From: Prosapia bicincta
Taxonomy: Eukaryota; Arthropoda; Insecta; Hemiptera; Cercopidae
NCBI GenBank assembly: GCA_036971475.1
Contig: JBAIZL010000001.1
Location: 79,310,873-79,374,872, forward strand
DNA: 64,000 nt
Reading direction: 5' to 3'
Shown here: in pieces, positions 54,415 to 64,000 of the stretch
Position numbering within the stretch: position 1 is the stretch's first letter
How the letters are laid out: every line of letters begins with the position of its first letter
Position numbers and translations under genes: made by a program
The notes under the pieces: generated by a model
The model's input: only the letters and a program-made list of their open reading frames with translations
Database searches by the model: none
Told to the model about the DNA's origin: nothing

Positions 54415-56379
54415 TTGCAAGTTAACTATTATTACAAAAGGCGCCTATCTATGCCCCTGAAGTAAAACGTTTGAACCAAATGGATAGTTGCCTTTATCAT
54501 TCATGTATAGTCTACTTTAAAAAAAAGCCTTTGAATCTGCATCGTTCACCGTATCAGGTGTTAAACACTGAAACACTGTTAAAAGTAACGCATCTTGTAT
54601 TAAATTTGTTAGGGGCTTATCAAAACTGAAAATTATATTTGTCTTTACTAGTTCTAAAAAGTAGTGTATGGTAAAAGTATCTCTTTTTAATTAAAAAAAT
54701 TAATAAAACTGAGCATAAAAACATACATACATAAAGCAGCAGTGCTTTGACCGAATGTCTGAAAGTCTAAATGTAAAAATAACAATAAATTTAACACATT
54801 TTACCACCTTATTTACGATCGTCTGAGTGGTTATATGTAGTTACTCTATACCATTAACTCCGAACGAAAATTCAATTGAAACGCCCCGTTAAATATTTAA
54901 CTCCATTCATAACGTTTGAAATCATTTATATGTTTTTATATTGGCGATTACTTTGGAGAAATGCTTTCAGTACGTAATAGGCTTTAGGTTGAAAGGTTTT
55001 ATGGAAACAGGACTTCCATATTTTTAAATATTGTAAACATTTTATTTTGTCAATGCCTTTTTATTTATGTAGTTTTTTGATAACTTATATAAAAGAAACT
55101 AGTACTTTGTTATGGTACTAGTTTTAGTATGTCCTTGAAGACTATATTGAAAAGTTAAGTCTCTTGGGGCTAATACTCTTTTGTTTAATATTAAATGACT
55201 TCATTCTCTTACAAAAAAAAATTATAACTGAGTTTAATCTATTGAGTGATCTCAAATAAATTAAAGGTCTTCACAAGTGCACATATACACTTAGACATTG
55301 CCTGCTTGCAGACATATAATGGAGACAATATAGGTGCTACTAAGTTCTTAGCTTCGATCAGCTACTATATTTCTGTATTTACTTAAATTTTTATAAATAC
55401 CAATAACACTCTCTCCATTTTGTAAGTTTATTATTTACACATCTGTCACAGGAATCTCTAAAGGCTCTCATTGTCATCTATCAAAAATTTGAATTTATTA
55501 TTGCAATTTTTGTCATCATTCATTTCAGACATTCCTTCCAGTTTATTATTTTTTTCAGAAGATAGTTTTTGTTTCGAAAAGATAATAGATAACTTCTTCA
55601 ACTGTTGGAAAATTGCATTCCATATTTACTCAATTCATTACAATACTAATTATCCTGCACTGACCTTATTTTTTTGCGCTAACAGACATAACGCCATTCT
55701 CTTCATGCTTCCCTTGCCATCCATGTTCCAGCAGGGTTAAAATTTTCTTCCAATCATCTAAAACAAATGTTACCTGTTCACCTTAGATCTGCTACTTTAC
55801 TGCTACCTTAGAATACCAACCCACGTTACTCGTTACATTCTCTTTGCATTATCTACTCAAATATCGTCGATTTAAGTTACTGTTATACAACTATACGGAT
55901 TAACATGTACATACGTTTAGTCGTATGTACTAAACTTTGGGTAATAGTAGGCGTTATATATTGCACTTTGGCCTCTCGGACCATAAATTAAGGATGCGAA
56001 TATTTCATACTCTACTTTGCCAAACACACACAGATACCTATACACAATTGAAAGAGAAAAGCTGTTGAGACTCTGTTGACGGGGAAAATATTAAAATAAA
56101 GCTGTAAAAAAAACTTTGCTGTACAATTTGACCATGTTATATAATATAATAAAATAAATATCTAATAATAAATATACTCTCATCATAATATTTTTTAAAT
56201 AATTAATATCTCACGTTAGGTTACATCTAGTGAGTTAGTCAGGGAAGCTGAGGTTTGATAACCCCAAGGTTATGCAGTGTCGGTCACGTGACTGTCTGCG
56301 GATAGAAATATTGAAACAGGGATTTTGTGCTGGGTCTAAAGAGAGATTTCTGCAAGGCGAGGTATATCAGTAGTTGGAC
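54415..56379. other. AT-rich noncoding DNA with small hairpins, no gene seen
   Basis: Two compact perfect inverted repeats are present: AAACTAGTAC (55096-55105) with GTACTAGTTT (55115-55124) around 9 bases, and GTACATACG (55907-55915) with CGTATGTAC (55922-55930) around 6 bases. An ORF of 89 codons at 55471-55740 opens with TTG and has no recognisable domain. Positions about 56220-56340 are less AT-rich and may be part of an old element. Confidence 0.5.
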
Positions 56380-56510
56380 GGAGATGAAAAGCATTTCTAT
56401 ACTGAAACCCTTCCATGAAAAAAACCGCAATAGATAATGCAGGCACCTTGGGTTCTAGGATAAACTCATTATAAGGGATAAGAAGTGTACTACTATACAA
56501 AAACCTGGTT
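56380..56510 (+). repeat. Dispersed repeat, copy 1 of 2 (about 130 bp)
   Basis: This matches 56926-57052 in the same orientation: GATGAAAA, GAAACCC, AATGCAGG, CCTAGGATAA, TTATAAGGGATAAG and ACCTGGTT follow in the same order with substitutions and small indels. The copies are about 545 bp apart. The type of element is unknown. Confidence 0.75.
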
Positions 56511-56925
56511 TTCACTAAACATTTGTGACAAAGTAACTCCTGGAAGGCGGCAGGATAGTGACAGGAGGAAGGAGTATTAAACTATGCTGGAGTGTGAGGG
56601 ATTAGAGCCTGGAGGGTTTCAGTGAAAGAACAATTATATTTACATTTTTCTATATTCGCAAAGATGCAATACAAAGAAACAGCTAGTTTGGCCATCGGTT
56701 CCTCCTCCGGTTTCTTTATTCTTCTCCACCCAGGCCCCCCAGAACAAAGCCATTTCTCGTGGCAGCTATACACTGCCGTACTGCGTGTGTCTCACTAGCG
56801 CAACCAGTTCCTACAGCTGGTGAGGAATGCAAAATAGATTAACCTTCTACCAAGCTAATAATCTCTTTCCATGGAGAATAAAGACAAAGTAAAATGAAAC
56901 AGTACGGTAAGTAACGAGGAAGAGC
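56511..56925. other. Spacer between the two dispersed repeat copies
   Basis: This stretch is less AT-rich than its surroundings, which suggests that the whole block of about 56.22-57.08 kb is an inserted element or a tandem pair of one. A 63-codon minus-strand ORF at 56582-56773 shows no known domain. Confidence 0.45.
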
Positions 56926-57052
56926 GGGATGAAAAACAATGGCAAGACAGAAACCCTTTCACGAAAAAACTCGCGATAATGCAGGAACCCTGGGTCCTAG
57001 GATAACCTTATTATAAGGGATAAGGAGGGGACTACCATACAAACACCTGGTT
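56926..57052 (+). repeat. Dispersed repeat, copy 2 of 2 (about 130 bp)
   Basis: This is the partner of 56380-56510. Both copies end in ACCTGGTT, after which the sequences differ. Confidence 0.75.
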
Positions 57053-58527
57053 AGTTGCGCTACGGTGCGTGTAACACGCAAATCTTCAACAGCCTACTGA
57101 AATTGGTATGCAATACATTGTGCGTGGGCTCGTGAATCAAAGTCTAAAATAATAGCCTATCTTTAAGATTTTGTAAACTGCAGTTTCACTATACTGGCAA
57201 TTCAAATTAATTAACTAAACAACCTTCGATCTGTGCAGACAAAATAGGCAGGAAACACACCCTATATAACTAGCACATAATACAATTTGTAGAGGCGTAC
57301 AGTGCGTGAAATTGTGAGGTGCTACAAATCTGGCAAAAAAGCAGACACTCTACATAAAATCACATTTACATGTTTTGTTACAGTCTTAACACTACCATAA
57401 TTTAATTAGCTTTATCTTATTTCTAACCAAGTTTATCGAACTTCAAAACTTTGCCAATAAATAGTTTCAAGTGTCCGAAACTATTAACAAAAGCTTTACC
57501 TCCTCTGGTTGCAATCTACGTGTATAGAGAAGTAGCACTGTGTAATTACCAAGTACTTTTACAATGGGTCGTTACATTTTGCCAAGTATTTCATAAATAT
57601 TTCTGCGACCAATAAGCTTTTCAGCTTGAGTTACGAACCAGGGATTAAACTAAATATATATCTTATTGTTTAGTTATAAGACCTAAATATTGATCATAAC
57701 ATATATTATTATGAATAAATGCTTTTTCCAAAGAATGAATTTTCAGTAAAATCAATAAAACAATCGAAGTTTTTAAACAACAATTTCACGTGTTACGGCT
57801 ATGTTGAGTATTATAATTATAGATATTCTCATTGATAAATGCTTTCTAACAAGAAATATTTTTCAGTAAACTTGAAGAATAAAACTATCCAAATTGTATA
57901 CACTAAATCTCAACAATTTTACACTTCACGTTTATGAAAAATTTACATTTGTAAATTAAAATGTATTGAATGGAGTAGAGCTTGTGATGTCCTTAAGGTA
58001 GGAATTGCAGCAACCAGGAAAACATTTACATATGTTTTTGTTTACATGAGCAAATACTTGAACCGTCCAAGGGAATCCAACCACACGCTGCAAGGCTTGC
58101 ACCAATGTCAGCACTACACTGTAAATATCACTCTGCAGAGATTATTTATTGATAATTACAAACCGAACATGTATGAGTTCGGTTACTGCAGCAATACCAT
58201 TGTTTTATACTGGAAAGGTTTAATAATTACAAATCTTCAATTATCTCGTTATTAATTACACTCTTAGAGTTTGAAATTATTTTGCCTTGAATAAGTATTG
58301 TGGTTTAACCTCTTCAACATTTCACCTTTTGTGATTTTCAATATAGACATACTTTGCCAATTTATTTTGGTGGGATATCATTCACGTATTTCTTTTTAAT
58401 TAATCACTTAAAATGGATAACATCCATTCATGTTACCTCGAAGTTAATTATCCAAACCATCAATTTGATTCTATAACAGTATTACCGATAAGATGTACAA
58501 GTTATTTTTTGTCTTATAGACCCAACT
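57053..58527. other. AT-rich noncoding DNA, no gene seen
   Basis: Short ORFs only, including 69 codons at 58046-58255 with no recognisable motif. No repeats stand out. Confidence 0.55.
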
Positions 58528-58718
<191 letters not shown>

Positions 58719-59128
58719 ACAAAAACATACAATTAGGCCTAGAACTTAATTTATTATCAGAGAAAAGTATAGGTTAGCTATTAAAAGGTGACGCCAGTTA
58801 CAAACTAAGTTGCAGACACCAGCTCTGTAGAGAGTGGAAGAGTGCAATTACTATAAATAAACTTGTGGTACTTGTCGCGATACAGTACTCATTATTTAAT
58901 ATAACTTATGGTAGGCTTAGTGTTTCGAGATTCAAATAATATGCTACTATCCAACATTCCCGAAAGCGTATATGGCATGGGACATACAGTTTAGGTACAA
59001 TGGGTGCGAATTTCACTAAAACCTTGTCAGATTATGAGATTCAACAAGATCATATCCAAGTAGCCGTACTAAATATAAAGAGATCTTTGTTAAATACAAC
59101 TTGAGAAAATATTGGCAAATTAAAAAAA
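58719..59128. other. AT-rich noncoding DNA, no gene seen
   Basis: No coding or repeat feature was recognised. Confidence 0.55.
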
Positions 59129-59144
59129 ATATATACACACATAC

Positions 59145-59214
<70 letters not shown>

Positions 59215-59221
59215 ATAATAA
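59129..59221. repeat. Compound (CATA)n/(TA)n microsatellite
   Basis: ATACACACATACATACATAC is followed by a pure TA run (about 59157-59211) and AATAATAATAA. It abuts the fold-back element. Confidence 0.95.
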
Positions 59222-59229
59222 ATTAAAAA

Positions 59230-59400
59230 TATTTCAAAAACAAGAATACTTTTAATGAATATATTTATTCAAAACTTTTCGCCGATAAAATTGTATATCG
59301 GCATCTTCAGGAAACTTTTCCTAAAGATGCTGATACTATTTTATCGGCGAAAAGCTTTGAATAAATATATTCATTAAAAGTATTCTTGTTTTTGAAATAG
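59230..59400. mobile_element. Fold-back (inverted-repeat) element with paired hammerhead-like cores
   Basis: The left arm (about 59230-59311) and right arm (about 59320-59400) are nearly perfect reverse complements over about 80 bases; both contain CAAGAATACTTTTAATGAAT or its complement. On the minus strand (59311-59275) the core reads CTGAAGA, one extra T, GCCGAT, a 10-base loop, ATCGGC, GAAA. On the plus strand (59320-59354) it reads CTAAAGA, T, GCTGAT, loop, ATCGGC, GAAA. CTGAAGA fits the CUGANGA hammerhead consensus, while CTAAAGA breaks an invariant G. Only about 8 bases separate the two copies, so the transcript would fold into one long hairpin. The origin (Penelope-like element, retrozyme-like unit or MITE) is inference. 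A (TA)n run lies immediately upstream. Confidence 0.7.
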
Positions 59401-62400
59401 TTTTAGTTTATTAACTATATTACAAGGAAACATATCACCATATTTAATATATATATTTATTTATTTATTTATATATACATACTTTTGTCTCAATATATGA
59501 GTGCCTGTATTTGTGTGTGTAAGACAAAGTTATTAGGTTTTTTTAAAGTAGTTTAAGAAAGAAATTCCTTCATATTTGTTCGACTTTATAAATTCTTGCT
59601 ATTTTAGCTCAACATTAAATGAATACATATGCCGTAAGTGGAAACCACGAGGGTAAAAAAAAGAAATTATATATAGTGAATATATTATCGTACAACGTAC
59701 AGAGTAAGAAAGGTAAGAAGGATAAGTTTGCTCCAATTTTCAGAAGTGTACAGAGTGTAAATATATACATAACGTAAATTACTAATGTATCGAAATATTA
59801 TTATTAATTGCCTCCTCACACCTTAAATTATATTCAAACAATTATAGTTAAAGTCGTTTTTTTCAAACAAACTCTTTAATTTTATTTAAAAATTTATGAG
59901 TCAGTATATCTATTTAGTATTGATAAATATTTACTTTTGAATAGAAGGTACTTTAAAAATGACATCGATAAACTATCAAAACCTATATTATTTTTTTTCC
60001 TAAACTAAATCTAGGTTTACACTTTACATTTTACCATATATTAATAACTAAACACTTGCCTATCACTTACGTCTTACGCAAATAAGGACGCCGTTTCGAA
60101 AGTTTCCCTTTATATTTTCCGTAACTCCCGTTTCCATTAAGACAAAACGTAGATCCTACCACTAGTAAGTGTTTACTTAATATTATTATAAATATAATAT
60201 TAGAGAATTATACTTACTTAAGTTTATTGAATAATTACATTTTGTCTTGTTACTTCGTATAACTCGTTTGCATAACATTTTCATATTTCGTCGTGCATAA
60301 CACTATACCACACACACAATATTCAAGGTGTCCAATAGATAACAATGTACAAAAAGAAATATTTGCTGCGTGGTCATATGATAATTTATGTATTACAGAT
60401 GGTTCTTATATTTACCATGTATCGGTTTAATTTACTCTTGTTGTCTTTTCTTGATGCGGAAAAAATATATTTTATTTTATTTGTAACTCTCCATCGTGAG
60501 TGTGAGGTGCATTCACCTCTCGTCCTTATATGCTTCTCATTAACCATGTGTATACTTCCATTCTTATAGTTTTACCTATAATCGTCGTTACGAAATTGAT
60601 TATTTAGCTTCTCTTTAACCCTTCATTAACCACAGATTTCAGTATCTTGAAATAATAGCAAGGGTGATAATAGCCAGGAAATAATAATTAACCATCGCCA
60701 GAGTTGGGTTTCTTATTCTAACTAAACAATGAGAAATCCCACCTATAAAATAACATCAGCCTATGAAACAATAAGTAACGTAATGTGACCATGACCAGGG
60801 AACCGAGTATGTTTGTTTTTTTAAAGACTTATATGCAACATTCATGTTGATTGAAACAAAACGGAAAAAAATAAAAACATATTATTTTTCTAAAAATTAA
60901 TATTATTTAAGTTTAATAAAAACTCAAGAAATAATCAAAGAATAAAATTTAATTAGATTACGCCCTAACCAAACGTTCATGAAAAATTAAACACAAATAG
61001 GCTGTATGTTCAATGTTACTGGCGTCATAATATTCTTTCAACAATTATTTTGTATTTCTTAGGCTTTACACGAACATTTCTATAAATAAAAAACATTAAG
61101 ATTATTCATATAAACATTCATATACAAAAATTATCTGAATAATTTGTAATAATAATTTCCAATAAAAAAATATACAATTACCATGAAGGCCACATGATAA
61201 ATTATCAACTGGAAATAAATTTATAGTATAATAAAGAAAATATATTTCTTAAAGAATGTGGGCTTTTACTTTGACTTTATTAAACAGAAAATTCCGTATC
61301 ACTCCAAAACAGTATAAGATGCAGTTTTATTAAATCTCCCTTTTCCAAATAATAAGGTTTACGTAAAACCGAAATAGGTAGGTCTATAAATTTCAATTTA
61401 ATTAAGTTTCCCACTAACGCATAAAAATTAATATTTGTAAATCACCCACACTATCGGAAAATAATTTTATTCGGAGTATATTGGCGTTTATGTAGTGTGC
61501 TTCAGCAAAGTATAAGCAAGCAAAGTGTAGTAAAATTTAATTAAAATTTCACGTTGAGAGCATTTTGAAGAGCTTACGCGTTTGACGAAAACTCTTGATG
61601 TGGTAACTTTATAATGTTGCTTTATCATGATATATCTAAAAATAATGAAACAAAATTGCAACAGCTAAAGAATACTACCATTAACAGCAATTTTGTAGCT
61701 TTATTATGATATCTTAAGCATTTTAGTAGCCTTCCCCTCAAACCATTTTTTCGAACTTATCAAAAATTTGTTTGCTTTTTATGTTATGAATATTTCTATA
61801 ATCTAAATATGTAGGAGTGATAAGCCTTACCCGGTTTACTCTTAATAAATGTCGTTTTGAATGTGTGTTTGGAATAAAGTTAGTTTTGTATATTTAATAG
61901 TTATATATTGTATTGAGCGATAGATCAAAGATTTGTGTTAATCAATATATTGGTTAGAAAATAATATAGCAATAAGATAAAGAAGAAATATATACTTTTG
62001 TTGGAACTAAAATAAGATTTATTGAAAATAGATACAGTTAGTTGATATGATAATTTAAAATTATTCTATAATTTATAGGCTAAATTATTTCTTTAAAATG
62101 CTTGAAACAATAATTTGTATAAGGTTTGTAATATTTCAACACACAGTTTAAAGAACATAATACAAATAATTATACAATTTAGATTAAGAAATAAGATATC
62201 AAATGAAAGATAGATGTAGGGAATAGTAATGCATATTTGTAAATGCGTTAACAATAAAGCAACACATTTTACAAGGAAAAGTCAAAATGTCGTCTAAACA
62301 CAAAGCTACTTGACAAAGATGGGATTATACGTAAGCGCTCTCATATTATAAAATGTGTCTATTATTTAAAGTGATATTAAAACCTGATAAGATAATTATT

Positions 62401-63057
62401 ATTTCACAAACCTACATTCCTACGTCAGAGAGCTTTCCATCCTCTCTTTGCAAACATAATTATACTAATCGTGTGAAATAAATAGGAGTTCATTTCAAGC
62501 TGGTGATCACGTTGTCCTTCAGATAGGAGTGAGCAAGGCAAGCTGGAGACTTTATAATTAGACATTAAATAGTCAACTGTTACACAACAATATGATTTAT
62601 GTGGGTCTTATGATCGTATCATAACAAATATGTGCTACGTGTCCCATGGTTTATGGGGAAACTTTAATAGCTTCAGACCTTATTGCTGGGGTTAAATCTG
62701 TATTATGCAGAGGACTTAGCAGGCCCAATCCTATAATGTTAAAAATTACAATTTATTAATGGAATAAAAATTTTGCATACGCTTATAAAAATATAAAATT
62801 TTATGAGCGCCCACACACACACACTTTCAAATAAATTTAAACAAAGGCTATAGCATCGACTTTATAATGTTATTTTAACATAGAACAATGAACAAAGAAA
62901 TGATCAAGAACTGTATAATTTTGATTATGTATTCCTAAAAGATTTGGTAGCCTATAATCCTCTTTACAAAATCATGTCAACGAATTTTATAACATCAATA
63001 AGCTTCAAGACATAACAAATGACAACTAATAACATAATATCATTGCGATGTTATAAA
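59401..63057. other. AT-rich noncoding DNA, no gene seen
   Basis: This long AT-rich stretch has a short ATTT-type run near 59450-59480 and a CA run near 62810. The one ORF above 70 codons (60345-60569) is hydrophobic and has no recognisable motif. A less AT-rich part at about 62480-62740 was examined and nothing was recognised. Confidence 0.55.
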
Positions 63058-63059
63058 TA

Positions 63060-63135
63060 CAGTAAAGTTTCGTAATTCCGAGTCCCGATATTTCTAGCTT
63101 CCGTTAAATTCGAGCCTGATTCTATTCAAGGCTAT
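63060..63135 (+). mobile_element. Possible pogo/Tigger-like DNA transposon terminal region
   Basis: CAGTAAAGTTTCGTAATTCC, preceded by TA at 63058-63059, is followed by further CCGA/CGAG-type motifs (TCCCGATA, AGCTTCCGTTAAATTCGAGC). This looks like the ends of pogo/Tigger-type Tc1/mariner elements, which start with CAGT and duplicate TA. The other end and any transposase are not in the window, so this is a resemblance only. Confidence 0.35.
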
Positions 63136-63159
63136 TTTACCCAATTGTTTGAAAATGAT

Positions 63160-64000
63160 GAGTCTAGTTTCCTAGAAATCTTTATATCAATACGATAAGG
63201 AAAGTAAATGAGTCGAGCTTACAAGAAATCTTTATATCAATACGGTAAGGAAAGTAAATGAGTCGAGCTTCCAAGAAATCTTTATATCAATACGGTAAGG
63301 AAAGTAAATGAGTCGAGCTTCCAAGAAATCTTTATATCATTACGGTAAGGAAAGTAAATGAGTCGAGCTTCCAAGAAATCTTTATATCAATACGGTAAGG
63401 AAAGTAAATGAGTCGAGTTTCCAAGAAATCTTTATATCAAAACGTTGAGGAAAGTAAATGAGTCGAGCTTGTAAGAAATCTTTATATGAATAAGGTAAGG
63501 AAAGTAAATAAGTCGAGCTTCCAAGACATCTTTAAATCAATACGGTAAGGAAAGTAAAGGAGTCGAGTTTCTAAGAAATCTTTATACCAATACGGTAAGG
63601 AAAGTAAATGAGTCGAGCTTCCAAGACATCTTTAAATCAATACGGTAAGGAAAGTAAAGGAGTCGAGTTTCCAAAACACCTTTATATCAATACGGTAAGG
63701 AAAGTAAATGAGTCGAGTTTCCAAGACATCTTTATATCAATACGGTAAGGAAAGAAAAAGGGTCGAGTTTCTAAGAAATCTTTATACCAATACGGTAAGG
63801 AAAGTAAATGAGTCGAGCTTCCAAGACATCTTTATATCAATACGGTAAGGAAAGTAAATGATTCGAGCTTCCAAGACATCTTTATATCAATACGGTAAGG
63901 AAAGTAAATGAGTCGAGCTTCCAAGAAATATTTATATCAATACGGTAAGGAAAGTACATGAGTCGAGCTTCCAAGACATCTTTATATCAATACGGTAAGG
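63160..64000. repeat. 50-bp minisatellite, at least 16.8 copies, runs off the right edge
   Basis: The unit is 50 bp and begins GAGTCGAGCTTCCAAGAAAT. GAGTC-type starts fall at 63160, 63210, 63260, 63310, 63360, 63410, 63460 and so on every 50 bases to the edge. I saw substitutions (AAATC/ACATC, TTATATC/TTAAATC/TTATACC, AGCTT/AGTTT, AAATG/AAAGG) but no indels. Some variants recur at multiples of 100 bp (63510 and 63610), a sign of higher-order duplication. Confidence 0.95.

Noticed and set aside
55471..55740. 89-codon plus-strand ORF as a gene
   Set aside because: It starts with TTG, has no recognisable domain and sits in AT-rich sequence. The minus strand of its right part reads as a short protein-like stretch but is interrupted by stops.
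56582..56773. 63-codon minus-strand ORF
   Set aside because: It has no family resemblance I can support and lies inside a block that looks like a mobile-element remnant.

Overview
The window looks like eukaryotic, probably arthropod, heterochromatin flanking or inside a large satellite locus. The support is an AT-rich composition with no CpG depletion in the satellite, a 5'-truncated RNase H-bearing non-LTR retrotransposon of an arthropod-like type, long (CA)n and (TA)n microsatellites, and no intact host gene, operon or prokaryotic signal. The species cannot be named from the sequence.

Layout. (1) Positions 1-42391, two thirds of the window, are one uninterrupted head-to-tail satellite array. 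Monomers are mostly 170-171 bp (about 249 copies, about 30% GC), all in one orientation, and the array runs off the left edge. Copies are very similar but fall into recognisable variant types. These recur in fixed orders and form nested higher-order repeats, for example a tandem 16-mer of exactly 2721 bp at about 5.07-10.51 kb, 11-mers of 1876 bp, 6-mers of 1019 bp and 4-mers of 683 bp. Each monomer carries two strong dyad symmetries, and some variants turn these into perfect 18-bp palindromes. (2) The array stops abruptly at about 42391. A possible tRNA-derived SINE head follows at about 42.67 kb. (3) At 43028-44110 lies a 5'-truncated non-LTR retrotransposon that keeps a complete RNase H domain and a C-terminal CCHC-type motif, ends in a short (CAA)n tail and is flanked by a 10-bp target-site duplication. 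This is the only credible protein-coding sequence in the window. (4) Positions 44.1-63.1 kb are AT-rich noncoding DNA holding a 43-copy 48-bp minisatellite (50171-52226), several long microsatellites, two fold-back elements with hammerhead-like core motifs (54158-54414 and 59230-59400), two pairs of dispersed repeats, and many short ORFs that do not look coding. (5) From 63060 there is a possible pogo/Tigger-like transposon end, followed at 63160 by a 50-bp minisatellite that runs off the right edge without a single indel in about 17 copies.

There is no gene network to describe. The interest lies in the repeats: how the satellite is built and homogenised, its conserved dyads, its sharp edge, and the record of retrotransposition and tandem amplification beside it. 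A centromeric or pericentromeric role for the array is a reasonable hypothesis but is not shown by the sequence.
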